64,000 nucleotides of DNA from positions 1 to 64,000 of the forward strand of contig JBASDX010000009.1 of NCBI GenBank assembly GCA_049652385.1, read 5' to 3'. The position numbers and the translations under genes were made by a program. Shown here piece after piece: positions 14,857 through 22,394 of this stretch. Position 1 is the first letter of the stretch. Each line of letters opens with the position of its first letter. The notes beneath the pieces are model-generated. The model saw only the letters and a program-made list of their open reading frames with translations, was not told the DNA's origin and did not search any database. The DNA is from DMER64 sp049652385 (lineage in GTDB: Bacteria; Bacteroidota; Bacteroidia; Bacteroidales; UBA932).

Positions 14857-16071
14857 ATGGTTTTTAGAGAGCATTATATACAAGAACTGGAAACATATAT
14901 AGATAAGCCAATCATAAAAGTATTGACAGGTATCAGGCGGTCGGGCAAATCAACCATCCTTTCCATGATAAAAGAAAGGTTGCTGCAGAAGGGTGTCAAC
15001 ACAGAGCAAATCATCTCCCTGAATTTTGAAAGCTTTCAGGTGGCTCATCTTCTTAATGCCCCGGCATTATACAACTATATACGTGAAAAAATCACAAACC
15101 GGGAAAAGTATTACTTGCTACTGGACGAAATTCAGGAAGTTCAGGAATGGGAAAAAGCCATTAACTCTTTTACCGTGGATTTTCATGTAGATATCATTCT
15201 TACAGGATCCAATTCCCGGTTGCTTTCCTCCGAATTATCCACCTATCTGGCAGGCCGCTATATAGAGATTCCGGTATATACTCTGTCTTATCGCGAATAC
15301 TTAGATTTTCAGAAAAAGTACAGCATTAAAAAAAAGGAAGCTGAATCATTCAAGCGTTATTTCCGCTACGGTGGTTTTCCTGTTATCCATAAAGGCAATT
15401 ATTCTGTTGAATCTGCACAAAAGATCGTATTTGATATATATTCCTCTGTTTTATTACGCGATACGGTACAGCGCTACAAAATAAGAGATGTAGAGCTATT
15501 GGAAAGAGTCGTAAAATACCTCTTTGATAATATTGGAAACATCTTTTCTGGCAAAAACATAGCAGACTATTTCAAGAATCAACAAAGAAAAGTAGATCTC
15601 AATACGGTTTATAATTACTTAAATGCCTTGGAGAGTTCTTTTCTTATTTACAAAACACCCCGTTATGATATTAAAGGTAAGGAGATCTTGAAAACAATGG
15701 GAAAATATTACCTGGCCGATATTTCACTACTCTATGCTGCAATGGGGTTCAAAGACAGTAACATTCCCGGCATACTGGAAAACATAGTATTTCTGGAATT
15801 AAAAAGACGAGGCTATCAAGTGTATGTGGGTAAACAGGGAGCCACAGAAATTGATTTTGTTGCCGACAAATCCGGTAACAAACTGTACATCCAGGTAGCT
15901 TATAAACTAGACAATCAAGCCACTATAGACAGAGAATTTGGCAACTTACTCGCGGTGTCCGATCAGTATCCAAAATACGTTATCACACTGGATGATTTTT
16001 GGCAGGGGTCGGTAAAAGGAGTTAAGCATCTCCACATCACCCGGTTTTTACTTATGCCGGATTGGACCTAG
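14857..16071 (+). CDS. AAA ATPase with C-terminal DUF4143 domain
   Basis: ATP-binding protein of 404 aa of the AAA_14/DUF4143 class. Walker A is GIRRSGKS at about 25-32, Walker B LLLDEIQEV near 91-98, followed by a sensor-like ILTGSNSRLL. The C-terminal half has the DUF4143 pattern with a nuclease-fold-like tail (TEIDFVADKSGNKLYIQVAY: E, D and QVAY in place of the usual E-x-K). Proteins of this class are common and often occur in many copies in Bacteroidota; their biological role is not established. It overlaps the convergent tsaE gene by 4 nt. The upstream region holds an unusual triple motif that may be its operator. Confidence 0.88.
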   Translation: MVFREHYIQELETYIDKPIIKVLTGIRRSGKSTILSMIKERLLQKGVNTEQIISLNFESFQVAHLLNAPALYNYIREKITNREKYYLLLDEIQEVQEWEKAINSFTVDFHVDIILTGSNSRLLSSELSTYLAGRYIEIPVYTLSYREYLDFQKKYSIKKKEAESFKRYFRYGGFPVIHKGNYSVESAQKIVFDIYSSVLLRDTVQRYKIRDVELLERVVKYLFDNIGNIFSGKNIADYFKNQQRKVDLNTVYNYLNALESSFLIYKTPRYDIKGKEILKTMGKYYLADISLLYAAMGFKDSNIPGILENIVFLELKRRGYQVYVGKQGATEIDFVADKSGNKLYIQVAYKLDNQATIDREFGNLLAVSDQYPKYVITLDDFWQGSVKGVKHLHITRFLLMPDWT

Positions 16072-16484
16072 CGCCTAACCTTAATTTTCCGTTCTCCGGA
16101 CGGCAAAGTTTCCATCGTGATAAGATGCGTTTCCGGGGGGAGCATTGGCTCTATGCGCTCGGGCCATTCTATAAGGCAGAGGGCATCGGGGGTATAGAAA
16201 TACTCCTCTGCTCCCATGTCTACGGCCTCGGCAATGTTTTTTATACGGTAGAAATCAAAATGATAGACCGGTGTTCCGGCTGCCGTCCGGTATTCATTGA
16301 CCAGGGCAAACGACGGACTGTTGACCGTGTCGGGCACCCCCAGCACCCGGCACAAGGCCTTGATGAACGTAGTTTTTCCCACACCCATGGGCCCGTAAAA
16401 AGCCAGCACCCCTTCCTTGCCGGTACATTCCAGCACCGCCTCGGCTGCCTGCTGTATGTTCTCCAGGGAAAAAATCCATTCCAT
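16068..16484 (-). CDS. tsaE: TsaE, tRNA threonylcarbamoyladenosine ATPase subunit
   Basis: P-loop protein of 138 aa (YjeE family) that supports TsaB/TsaD in making t6A37 in tRNAs reading ANN codons. Walker A is GPMGVGKTTF near residue 31; the family motifs NSPSFALVNEY and HFDFYRI follow, then LIEWPERI near 105, all typical of TsaE. Length is normal. The gene is alone on the minus strand, overlaps the ATPase gene by 4 nt tail to tail, and has two symmetrical operator-like sites in its upstream region. Confidence 0.95.
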   Translation of the reverse strand: MEWIFSLENIQQAAEAVLECTGKEGVLAFYGPMGVGKTTFIKALCRVLGVPDTVNSPSFALVNEYRTAAGTPVYHFDFYRIKNIAEAVDMGAEEYFYTPDALCLIEWPERIEPMLPPETHLITMETLPSGERKIKVRR

Positions 16485-16529
16485 GGTGCAAAAATAGGTA
16501 AACTATCACGTTTAACGCCGTTTTTCGTT

Positions 16530-16587
16530 AATTCCGTCAATACGTTGACAGAATTTACATAAATTTCGTCATTATGTTGACCGAATT
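16530..16587. promoter_or_regulatory. twin 26-bp palindromes upstream of tsaE
   Basis: Two sites with identical architecture, AATT-N2-GTCA-N6-TGAC-N2-AATT, at 16530-16555 and 16562-16587, 32 bp centre to centre (about three helical turns). They lie 46-103 nt upstream of the tsaE ATG. The symmetry is that of a site for a dimeric regulator; no regulator gene is adjacent. Confidence 0.55.
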
Positions 16588-16605
16588 ACCTCTTGCTATG
16601 CGAAA

Positions 16606-16622
16606 TTTATGCGTCGCATAAA
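16606..16622. repeat. 17-bp palindrome TTTATGCGTCGCATAAA
   Basis: Perfect inverted repeat (8-bp arms around T) in the comM-tsaE gap. A near-identical partner lies 109 bp downstream at 16715-16731. Confidence 0.6.
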
Positions 16623-16714
16623 GTGCTTAATCAACTGTGTTTATGATAGTTGTGCAAAATGGTCATCGGGGGTATGATTTTCTGTAATCGTTTATTAATC
16701 AGCAATTTAACCTT

Positions 16715-16731
16715 TTTATGCGTTGCATAAA
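16715..16731. repeat. 17-bp palindrome TTTATGCGTTGCATAAA
   Basis: Differs from the site at 16606-16622 by one central base; 37 bp after the comM stop. The pair could be a second regulator's sites or a looped element at the comM 3' end. Nothing else is visible in 16485-16767 beyond these and the twin 26-bp sites. Confidence 0.6.
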
Positions 16732-16767
16732 TTCCTAGCGGCCAGCCAACCATGCAGCGACTTACCC

Positions 16768-18516
16768 TCACCTATATTGCACCGCCTCGGCTAAGTGCTG
16801 CATCTGCAAATTCTCCGAACCGTCCAGATCGGCGATAGTACGGGCCAGACGCAAGATGCGGTGGTGGGCGCGTGCCGAGAGGTGCAGCCGTTCCAGCACC
16901 TGCTTCAAAAAAGAGCGGCAAGGAGCGTCCAGCGGGCAAAAAACGGAAAGCAGCTCCACGGGAATCTGTGCATTTGTGTGCAGGTGTGGCGTATCACGGA
17001 AGCGTTTCTGTTGAACAGCCCGAGCCTGCTCTACACGGTGGCGGATGGATTCGGAATTCTCTGGCAAGAATTCCGATTGCACCCCTGCCCGCACCCCTAC
17101 ACCCGCTATCAAGTCCTCGACATCAACGGCTTTAACCACCAGGTGGATATCCATCCTGTCCCGCAGGGGACCTGATATTTTGTTCTCGTAGCGGCGTATC
17201 TGGTGCGGCAGACATACACACTCGCGGGTGGGATGTCCGTAGAAGCCGCACGGACAGGGGTTCATGGAGGCTATCAACATGAAGCGAGCCGGATAGTCCA
17301 CCTTGTAGCCGGCCCGTGAGATACGTATGGTGCCGTCTTCGAGCGGTTGGCGCAAAACCTCCAGAGCGGAAGAAGAAAACTCCGGCAATTCGTCCAGGTA
17401 CAGCACTCCGTTGTGCGCCAGGGATATTTCACCCGGCCGGGCATGTGCTCCGCCTCCGGTCAAAGACACAATGGAAGCCGTATGATGGGGAGCCCTGAAA
17501 GGCCGGTACCGCATGAGCCCTTGCTCTTTCCGAGGCAACCCGGCTACAGACCAGATGCGTGTGGTTTCTATGGCCTCGGCCCGAGTCAAAAGCGGAAGGA
17601 TACCCGGCAAGCAGCGGGCCATAAACGTCTTGCCGGCACCCGGCGGACCCGTCATCAACACGTTGTGTCCTCCGGCAGCCGCCACCTCCAACGCCCTGCG
17701 TGCCTGCGCCTGTCCCCGAACCTGTGCAAAATCGGGATAGGTCGAGCCGGGAGGAGTGCCGAGGGTAGTGTCGGTCACTGACTCAGAACCAGAAAAGGGG
17801 GAATCTGGGACGGTGGATGGGAGGGCAGTGGGTGCTGGGGAGGAGGAAGTGGAAACGCCAGAAGCGGGGGCGGCAGAATGGAAAGCGGCAGAGGTGTGTA
17901 TCGCAGAGATGGGAGCGGCAGAAGCGGGAGCGGCAGAGACGGGAACAGCGGGGGAATCTGCAAAAGGAAGATGTGCCGGATCTTCCGAGGGCAGGGGCGT
18001 GATACCGGGGTGACCGTGCAGCAGGTCCAATACCTCGGCAAGGTGCGTAAGGCCGTACACCTGCAGTCCATCCACTACGGCGGCTTCCCGGGCGGATTCC
18101 AGCGGGAAGATGCACCGCTGAAATCCTTCCTCTTTGGCGTGGAGTGCCATGGACAAGGCTCCTCTGACGGGACGCAGCGTACCGTCCAGCGCCAGTTCGC
18201 CCATACAGACTGTACCCTCCAGCAGGCAGCCGTCTATTTGTTCCGAGGCAGCCAAAATGGCCAAAGCCAACGGCAGATCGTACGCCGAACCTTCCTTACG
18301 AATATCGGCCGGTGCCATATTGATGACAATCCGTTTACCCGGAACACGCAGTCCCACTGACTGAACGGCCGTGGCAATGCGCTGCAGAGATTCCCGTACC
18401 GCGCTGTCGGGCAGTCCCACCAAATGAAAATTTAACCCGGGAGACACATCGGCCTCGATGGTAACGGTCAGGGCCTCTATGCCAAATACCGCACTTGCAT
18501 ATGTCTTCACCAACAT
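16768..18516 (-). CDS. comM: ComM/YifB-like AAA ATPase with low-complexity insert
   Basis: Mg-chelatase-like ATPase of 582 aa of the YifB/ComM family; ComM is a branch-migration helicase in natural transformation in other bacteria. Residues 1-175 form the Lon-protease-like N-domain (ADVSPGLNFHLVGLPDSAVRES pattern), Walker A GPPGAGKT is at 290-297, and the Mg_chelatase C-domain ends the protein. Between the two domains (about 182-258) lies a Ser/Ala/Pro-rich stretch of roughly 75 residues (repeats of SAAPASAAPIS type), where related proteins have only a short linker. Its DNA consists of imperfect GCGGCAGAAG-like repeats, so repeat expansion is likely. The ATPase core looks intact. Confidence 0.93.
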   Translation of the reverse strand: MLVKTYASAVFGIEALTVTIEADVSPGLNFHLVGLPDSAVRESLQRIATAVQSVGLRVPGKRIVINMAPADIRKEGSAYDLPLALAILAASEQIDGCLLEGTVCMGELALDGTLRPVRGALSMALHAKEEGFQRCIFPLESAREAAVVDGLQVYGLTHLAEVLDLLHGHPGITPLPSEDPAHLPFADSPAVPVSAAPASAAPISAIHTSAAFHSAAPASGVSTSSSPAPTALPSTVPDSPFSGSESVTDTTLGTPPGSTYPDFAQVRGQAQARRALEVAAAGGHNVLMTGPPGAGKTFMARCLPGILPLLTRAEAIETTRIWSVAGLPRKEQGLMRYRPFRAPHHTASIVSLTGGGAHARPGEISLAHNGVLYLDELPEFSSSALEVLRQPLEDGTIRISRAGYKVDYPARFMLIASMNPCPCGFYGHPTRECVCLPHQIRRYENKISGPLRDRMDIHLVVKAVDVEDLIAGVGVRAGVQSEFLPENSESIRHRVEQARAVQQKRFRDTPHLHTNAQIPVELLSVFCPLDAPCRSFLKQVLERLHLSARAHHRILRLARTIADLDGSENLQMQHLAEAVQYR

Positions 18517-18626
18517 ACGAACAATCTTTATTTATGTGATGTGCGGAATTCTGTTACTACAACGGCAGCACGCAAAAACACAGGTCACTGCGTGTGGGAT
18601 GCATGCGTAAATGTGCGGGAGTTTTC

Positions 18627-19238
18627 TTAAAACAGGCCGTGCAGGCGGGCGTCTATTCTGTCTATGACTTTGCTCAAATCCTCCGGATTGTCTTCTACGT
18701 GCAGGTCGTCTACTTCCAGAATGAGTTTGGGACCTTCATATTTGGTAATCCAGGCTTCATACCGCTCGTTCAATCCTGTCAGATAGTCCAGACGTATGGA
18801 GTTTTCGTATTCCCGGCCTCGTTTCTGGATGCGTTTAACAAGAGTGGGAACGGACGCCCTCAGATAGATGATCAAATCAGGCGGCGGTATGAGCGAAATC
18901 ATCAACTCATACAACCGTATGTAATTGTCAAAATCTCTGGTAGACATGAGCCCCATGGCGTGCAGATTGGTGGCAAAAATGCTGGCATCTTCATAAATGG
19001 TGCGGTCCTGTATAACCGTGGCACCTGTTTTCTGGATCTCTACGATGCCGGCCAGGCGACGATTCAAAAAGAACACCTGCAGGTTGAAAGACCAACGTTG
19101 CATGTCTTCATAAAAGTCTGTAAGATAGGGATTATCAGCTACTTCTTCATATTTGGGAATCCATCCGTAATGGGCAGACAAGAGCCTGGTCAAGGTGGTT
19201 TTTCCACTTCCAATATTTCCGGCAACGGCTATATGCAT
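18627..19238 (-). CDS. deoxynucleoside kinase (dNK/dGK family)
   Basis: Salvage kinase of 203 aa that phosphorylates deoxynucleosides. P-loop GNIGSGKTTL at 8-17, EEVADNPYL (32-40) near the substrate site, the DRTIYED motif near 98 (the DR[ST] signature of the family), and a lid with RIQKRGREYE near 151. Length and layout match bacterial dAK/dGK enzymes; which base is preferred cannot be read off. A TATATTTG box at 19261-19268 on the minus strand lies 22 nt before the start, back to back with the promoter of the lipoprotein gene. The 110-bp gap to comM (18517-18626) shows nothing clear. Confidence 0.92.
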   Translation of the reverse strand: MHIAVAGNIGSGKTTLTRLLSAHYGWIPKYEEVADNPYLTDFYEDMQRWSFNLQVFFLNRRLAGIVEIQKTGATVIQDRTIYEDASIFATNLHAMGLMSTRDFDNYIRLYELMISLIPPPDLIIYLRASVPTLVKRIQKRGREYENSIRLDYLTGLNERYEAWITKYEGPKLILEVDDLHVEDNPEDLSKVIDRIDARLHGLF

Positions 19239-19260
19239 TTCCTAAGAGTTTTACTGATAA

Positions 19261-19268
19261 CAAATATA
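19261..19268 (-). promoter_or_regulatory. -7 box of the deoxynucleoside kinase gene
   Basis: TATATTTG read on the minus strand, matching TAnnTTTG, ending 22 nt before the ATG at 19238. No clear -33 partner was found. Confidence 0.4.
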
Positions 19269-19280
19269 TACAAAAAAATG

Positions 19281-19311
19281 TTGCTGACTGGAGATATTTT
19301 ACATAACTTTG
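19281..19311 (+). promoter_or_regulatory. promoter of the OmpA/TPR lipoprotein gene
   Basis: TTG at 19281-19283, 20-nt spacer, TAACTTTG at 19304-19311: a near-perfect Bacteroidota promoter, 44 nt before the ATG at 19356. Confidence 0.65.
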
Positions 19312-19355
19312 CATATATAGCCTAATAAATGTCTACTATTCAAATCTAATAAATC

Positions 19356-21029
19356 ATGAAGAAAATTGTGAATGTCCTTATCCTTGGCGCAATATCACTT
19401 ATTGTGGCATCTTGTGCAACAACAAGGATTCCGGCAGATTATTCCGGCATTTCCTGCGGAACACCTGTGATTGAAATACTGGAAGACCAGACAGTAAACA
19501 TTCAGTTTCAGGTGGAAGTTCCTGCAAATTATTTTGACAAAAGAATCACTTTTTGCATAATGCCCTCTATTGTATACGCTAACGGTGAAGTTCAAACACT
19601 CCCCTACTATACAGTACAAGGATTTGCCGTTGTTGATACAAATTTCCCGGTGGTAGATTGGTCTAAGCGTCAAGTCTTAACCTATCAAACTTCCATCCCG
19701 TACCACGACGGACTGGCAACTGCTGTTTTAAGAACAGAAGCCTGGATAGAAAATTGTCTGACTCGTGAAGAGATGCTCAAACCCTTGTGCGACTTCGGTG
19801 ACTATGCAATCCGCATACCGCTGGCTCCGGTTCTGCCTGTATATGAGGCGCAAAGCGTTGATGAATCAACCACCAGGGCAACACTGAAAGGAAAAATATT
19901 CTTCCCGGTAAACGGATATATCGTAACTTCTTCCATTGCCACGCAGCCGGAAATCACACGTACGCTTAATTCCCTTAAACGGTTCATTCAACGTGACGAT
20001 TTCAACATCACACGCATTACGGTAGAAGGAAACGCATCGCCGGAAGGAACACCCCGTATCAACGACCCGCTGGCCAGAAGACGTGCGGAACACACGCGCA
20101 ACTTCTTTGACAAAGCGCTCAAAGAACACGGATACGCCAAAACCATTCCTGCAGATGCATGGACCGTAACAAGTACTTCCGGTATGGGATTCTGGAATGA
20201 ATTCTACACCGCCATGAAAGAGTCCTCCATTGGCAACAAGGAAGAACTCGCAGAAAAATTCCTGAGGCTTGCCACTAACCCGGCAGAAGCTGAAAAACAA
20301 ATCCGTTATGAAATCGCTTCCAATGCCGAGGTTAAAAACGTCATGATGCCGTTGCTGCGCTACGGCTCGGTATCTGTAAGCTTCGATCCCTTAAAGCTGA
20401 CAGCAGAAGAAGTACGTGCCATTGCAGCCGACCAGCCGGAATACCTGACTCCCAATGATATTATCCAGGCTTCCAAAGACATGGAAAACGACAATGTCAT
20501 AGCCCTGTACAAGAGAGGACTGGATCGCTATCCCGAGTCGGTTGAGCTGTATATCAACCTGTCATACCATCAAATCCAGGCCGGCTACCTGGATGATGCG
20601 CTCAAAACATTGGGAGACGTCGGTTTGGTTGCCACAGAACAAGACCACATAGACATGATTAAACTGCAACAAGCTTGTATAGCCATGAAACAGGGCAATT
20701 ACAATGCGGCAGAGGCCCTTCTCAACCAGGTAGAAGATGCTCATGCAGCACGCTATTACAAGGGTGTACTGGCTATTTACAGGGATGAAAACGACAAAGC
20801 TATTGAGCTGTTGGCCGATACTAAAGACATTAACTATGCAGTGGCTTTGCTCAACAGCAACAAAGTACGTGAAGCCCTGGGTGTATTGCAAGGTCTGGAT
20901 CAGGACGATCCTTACGTGCTCTATGCTACAGGAGTGGCATACGCCCGATTGAATGAAGCAGAAAAAGCCGAAGAATATAAAGCAAAAGCTTTCCGGCTTG
21001 ATCCCTCCTTACAATTCATAGCTTATTGA
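19356..21029 (+). CDS. lipoprotein with OmpA-like and TPR regions
   Basis: Exported lipoprotein of 557 aa. Signal peptide with lipobox IVASC (Cys20). Residues about 20-170 form a beta-rich domain; about 195-300 an OmpA-like peptidoglycan-binding fold is suggested by ITRITVEGNASPEG followed by ARRRAEHTRNFF; from about 385 several TPR helical pairs follow to the end (VIALYKRGLDRYPESVELY, then repeats). The arrangement suggests a periplasmic scaffold anchored in a membrane and touching the cell wall. It is a single-gene unit with its own promoter and a hairpin after the stop. No specific function can be named. Confidence 0.85.
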   Translation: MKKIVNVLILGAISLIVASCATTRIPADYSGISCGTPVIEILEDQTVNIQFQVEVPANYFDKRITFCIMPSIVYANGEVQTLPYYTVQGFAVVDTNFPVVDWSKRQVLTYQTSIPYHDGLATAVLRTEAWIENCLTREEMLKPLCDFGDYAIRIPLAPVLPVYEAQSVDESTTRATLKGKIFFPVNGYIVTSSIATQPEITRTLNSLKRFIQRDDFNITRITVEGNASPEGTPRINDPLARRRAEHTRNFFDKALKEHGYAKTIPADAWTVTSTSGMGFWNEFYTAMKESSIGNKEELAEKFLRLATNPAEAEKQIRYEIASNAEVKNVMMPLLRYGSVSVSFDPLKLTAEEVRAIAADQPEYLTPNDIIQASKDMENDNVIALYKRGLDRYPESVELYINLSYHQIQAGYLDDALKTLGDVGLVATEQDHIDMIKLQQACIAMKQGNYNAAEALLNQVEDAHAARYYKGVLAIYRDENDKAIELLADTKDINYAVALLNSNKVREALGVLQGLDQDDPYVLYATGVAYARLNEAEKAEEYKAKAFRLDPSLQFIAY

Positions 21030-21052
21030 ACCATTTTTCCTAAACCCTATAC

Positions 21053-21080
21053 AAGCCTCCTTTCGAAAGAGAGGGGGCTT
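21053..21080 (+). terminator. hairpin after the lipoprotein gene
   Basis: AAGCC(T)CC..TTTC - GAAAG..GGGGCTT forms a stem 24 nt after the stop, before pcm. The T-run after it is poor (ACTCATTT), so it may be weak. Confidence 0.4.
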
Positions 21081-21100
21081 ACTCATTTCAAAACTACGCT

Positions 21101-21751
21101 ATGTACCAATCGGAAGACCCGAAGTTTAAAGGGCAGCGCAGGCTCCTGGTAGCAGATCTCGCCCGTAAACACAACTTCTCACCGGACGTTCTCAAAGCTA
21201 TGGAACAAGTACCGCGGCATCTGTTTGTGGAAAAAGAATTGGCCCATATGGCCTACAAAGACAGGCCGTTGAACATAGGGTCGGGGCAAACCATATCGCA
21301 ACCCTATACCGTGGCCATGCAGACACATTTGCTGGATTGCCAAAAAAGAAATAAAGTACTGGAAATAGGAACGGGGTGCGGGTATCAGGCAGCCATCCTG
21401 ATGGCCATGGGTATGTTTGTATACTCCATAGAGCGTATAAAAAAATTGTATATTCAAGCCCAAAAAAATTTGATGGCCATAGGATTTGACGCATCAAATA
21501 TTATCTTTGGGGATGGCTTTGAGGGACTTCCTCAATTTGCTCCTTTTCACGGAATTCTTGTGGCCTGTGGAGCACCGGAGGTACCGGAGAAATTGAAAGA
21601 GCAATTGGCCGTAGGAGGAAAAATGGTGGTTCCCGTAGGCCGGAACACACAGCGCATGCTGCGTATTACAAGAACAAAAGAAAATACATACCGTACGGAA
21701 GAATTCGGTTTTTACCAATTTGTCCCTATGCTGGAGGGGACGACTAAATAG
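21101..21751 (+). CDS. pcm: protein-L-isoaspartate O-methyltransferase
   Basis: SAM-dependent methyltransferase of 216 aa that repairs isoaspartyl residues in aged proteins. Motifs of the PCMT family: RHLFV (39-43), YKDRPLNIGSGQTISQP (51-67) and the SAM loop VLEIGTGCGYQAAIL (about 85-99). C-terminal strands VGGKMVVPVGRN are typical. First gene of a four-gene run (pcm, MBL-fold, uvrA, nucleoside kinase) with gaps of 8 nt or ATGA overlaps, so these are probably cotranscribed. Confidence 0.95.
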   Translation: MYQSEDPKFKGQRRLLVADLARKHNFSPDVLKAMEQVPRHLFVEKELAHMAYKDRPLNIGSGQTISQPYTVAMQTHLLDCQKRNKVLEIGTGCGYQAAILMAMGMFVYSIERIKKLYIQAQKNLMAIGFDASNIIFGDGFEGLPQFAPFHGILVACGAPEVPEKLKEQLAVGGKMVVPVGRNTQRMLRITRTKENTYRTEEFGFYQFVPMLEGTTK

Positions 21752-21758
21752 AAGGTTT

Positions 21759-22394
21759 ATGCACATTAAGATATTTTTTTTCAACGCCCTGCGTACCTGT
21801 TGTTATGTTGTACATGATGAAAAGGGGCATTGTTTTATTGTTGACCCGGGCTGTTTTGGAGCCAACGAAGAAAAGCGTTTGACAGACTATATAACACAGC
21901 ACGACCTGATACCGCAATTCGCCGTAACTACCCATTGCCATTTTGACCACCTGATGGGACTCCCCTTTGTGCTGGAGCAATACAACATTCCGTTCTATAC
22001 ACATCCTTTGGAAGAGGGCAATCTGGAACGCGCATCGCAACACGCCTCTCTTTTTGGATTCCGCATGACCCAACCCGACCTTTCCTATGAACCACTAAGC
22101 CACGGGCAGACCCTAACGTGCGGCGCTTTGGAACTGCAAATCCTGCATACGCCGGGACACAGTCCGGGCAGCGTTTGTTTATATTATGCACCGGAAGGTA
22201 TTTTGTTTACCGGCGATTTATTGTTTGCCGGGAGCGTAGGACGTACCGACTTACCGGGCGGCGATTATATGCAACTTATGGATTCTCTCAACCATGTAAT
22301 CAAACCGCTGCCTGCTGCTACCCTGGTATACCCCGGACACGGTCCGGAAACCGATTTGGCGCAAGAATTTGCCCACAACCCTTTCCTGTTATGA
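21759..22394 (+). CDS. MBL-fold metallohydrolase (glyoxalase II-like)
   Basis: Metallo-beta-lactamase-fold hydrolase of 211 aa. The metal motif HCHFDH lies at about 62-67, a further ligand His in HTPGHSPGS (about 129-137), Asp in FTGDLLF, and a last His in YPGHGPET. It resembles small glyoxalase II-type or thiol-ester hydrolases found in Bacteroidota; the substrate is not determinable. I placed the start at ATG 21759, 8 nt after the pcm stop, since the frame upstream of it reads through pcm. The stop overlaps the uvrA start (ATGA at 22391-22394). Confidence 0.88.
   Translation: MHIKIFFFNALRTCCYVVHDEKGHCFIVDPGCFGANEEKRLTDYITQHDLIPQFAVTTHCHFDHLMGLPFVLEQYNIPFYTHPLEEGNLERASQHASLFGFRMTQPDLSYEPLSHGQTLTCGALELQILHTPGHSPGSVCLYYAPEGILFTGDLLFAGSVGRTDLPGGDYMQLMDSLNHVIKPLPAATLVYPGHGPETDLAQEFAHNPFLL

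Noticed and set aside
17756..18115. Plus- and minus-strand frames rich in Gly/Arg/Glu or Pro/Leu over the comM insert
   Set aside because: They are by-products of the low-complexity DNA inside comM, with no start signals or family features.
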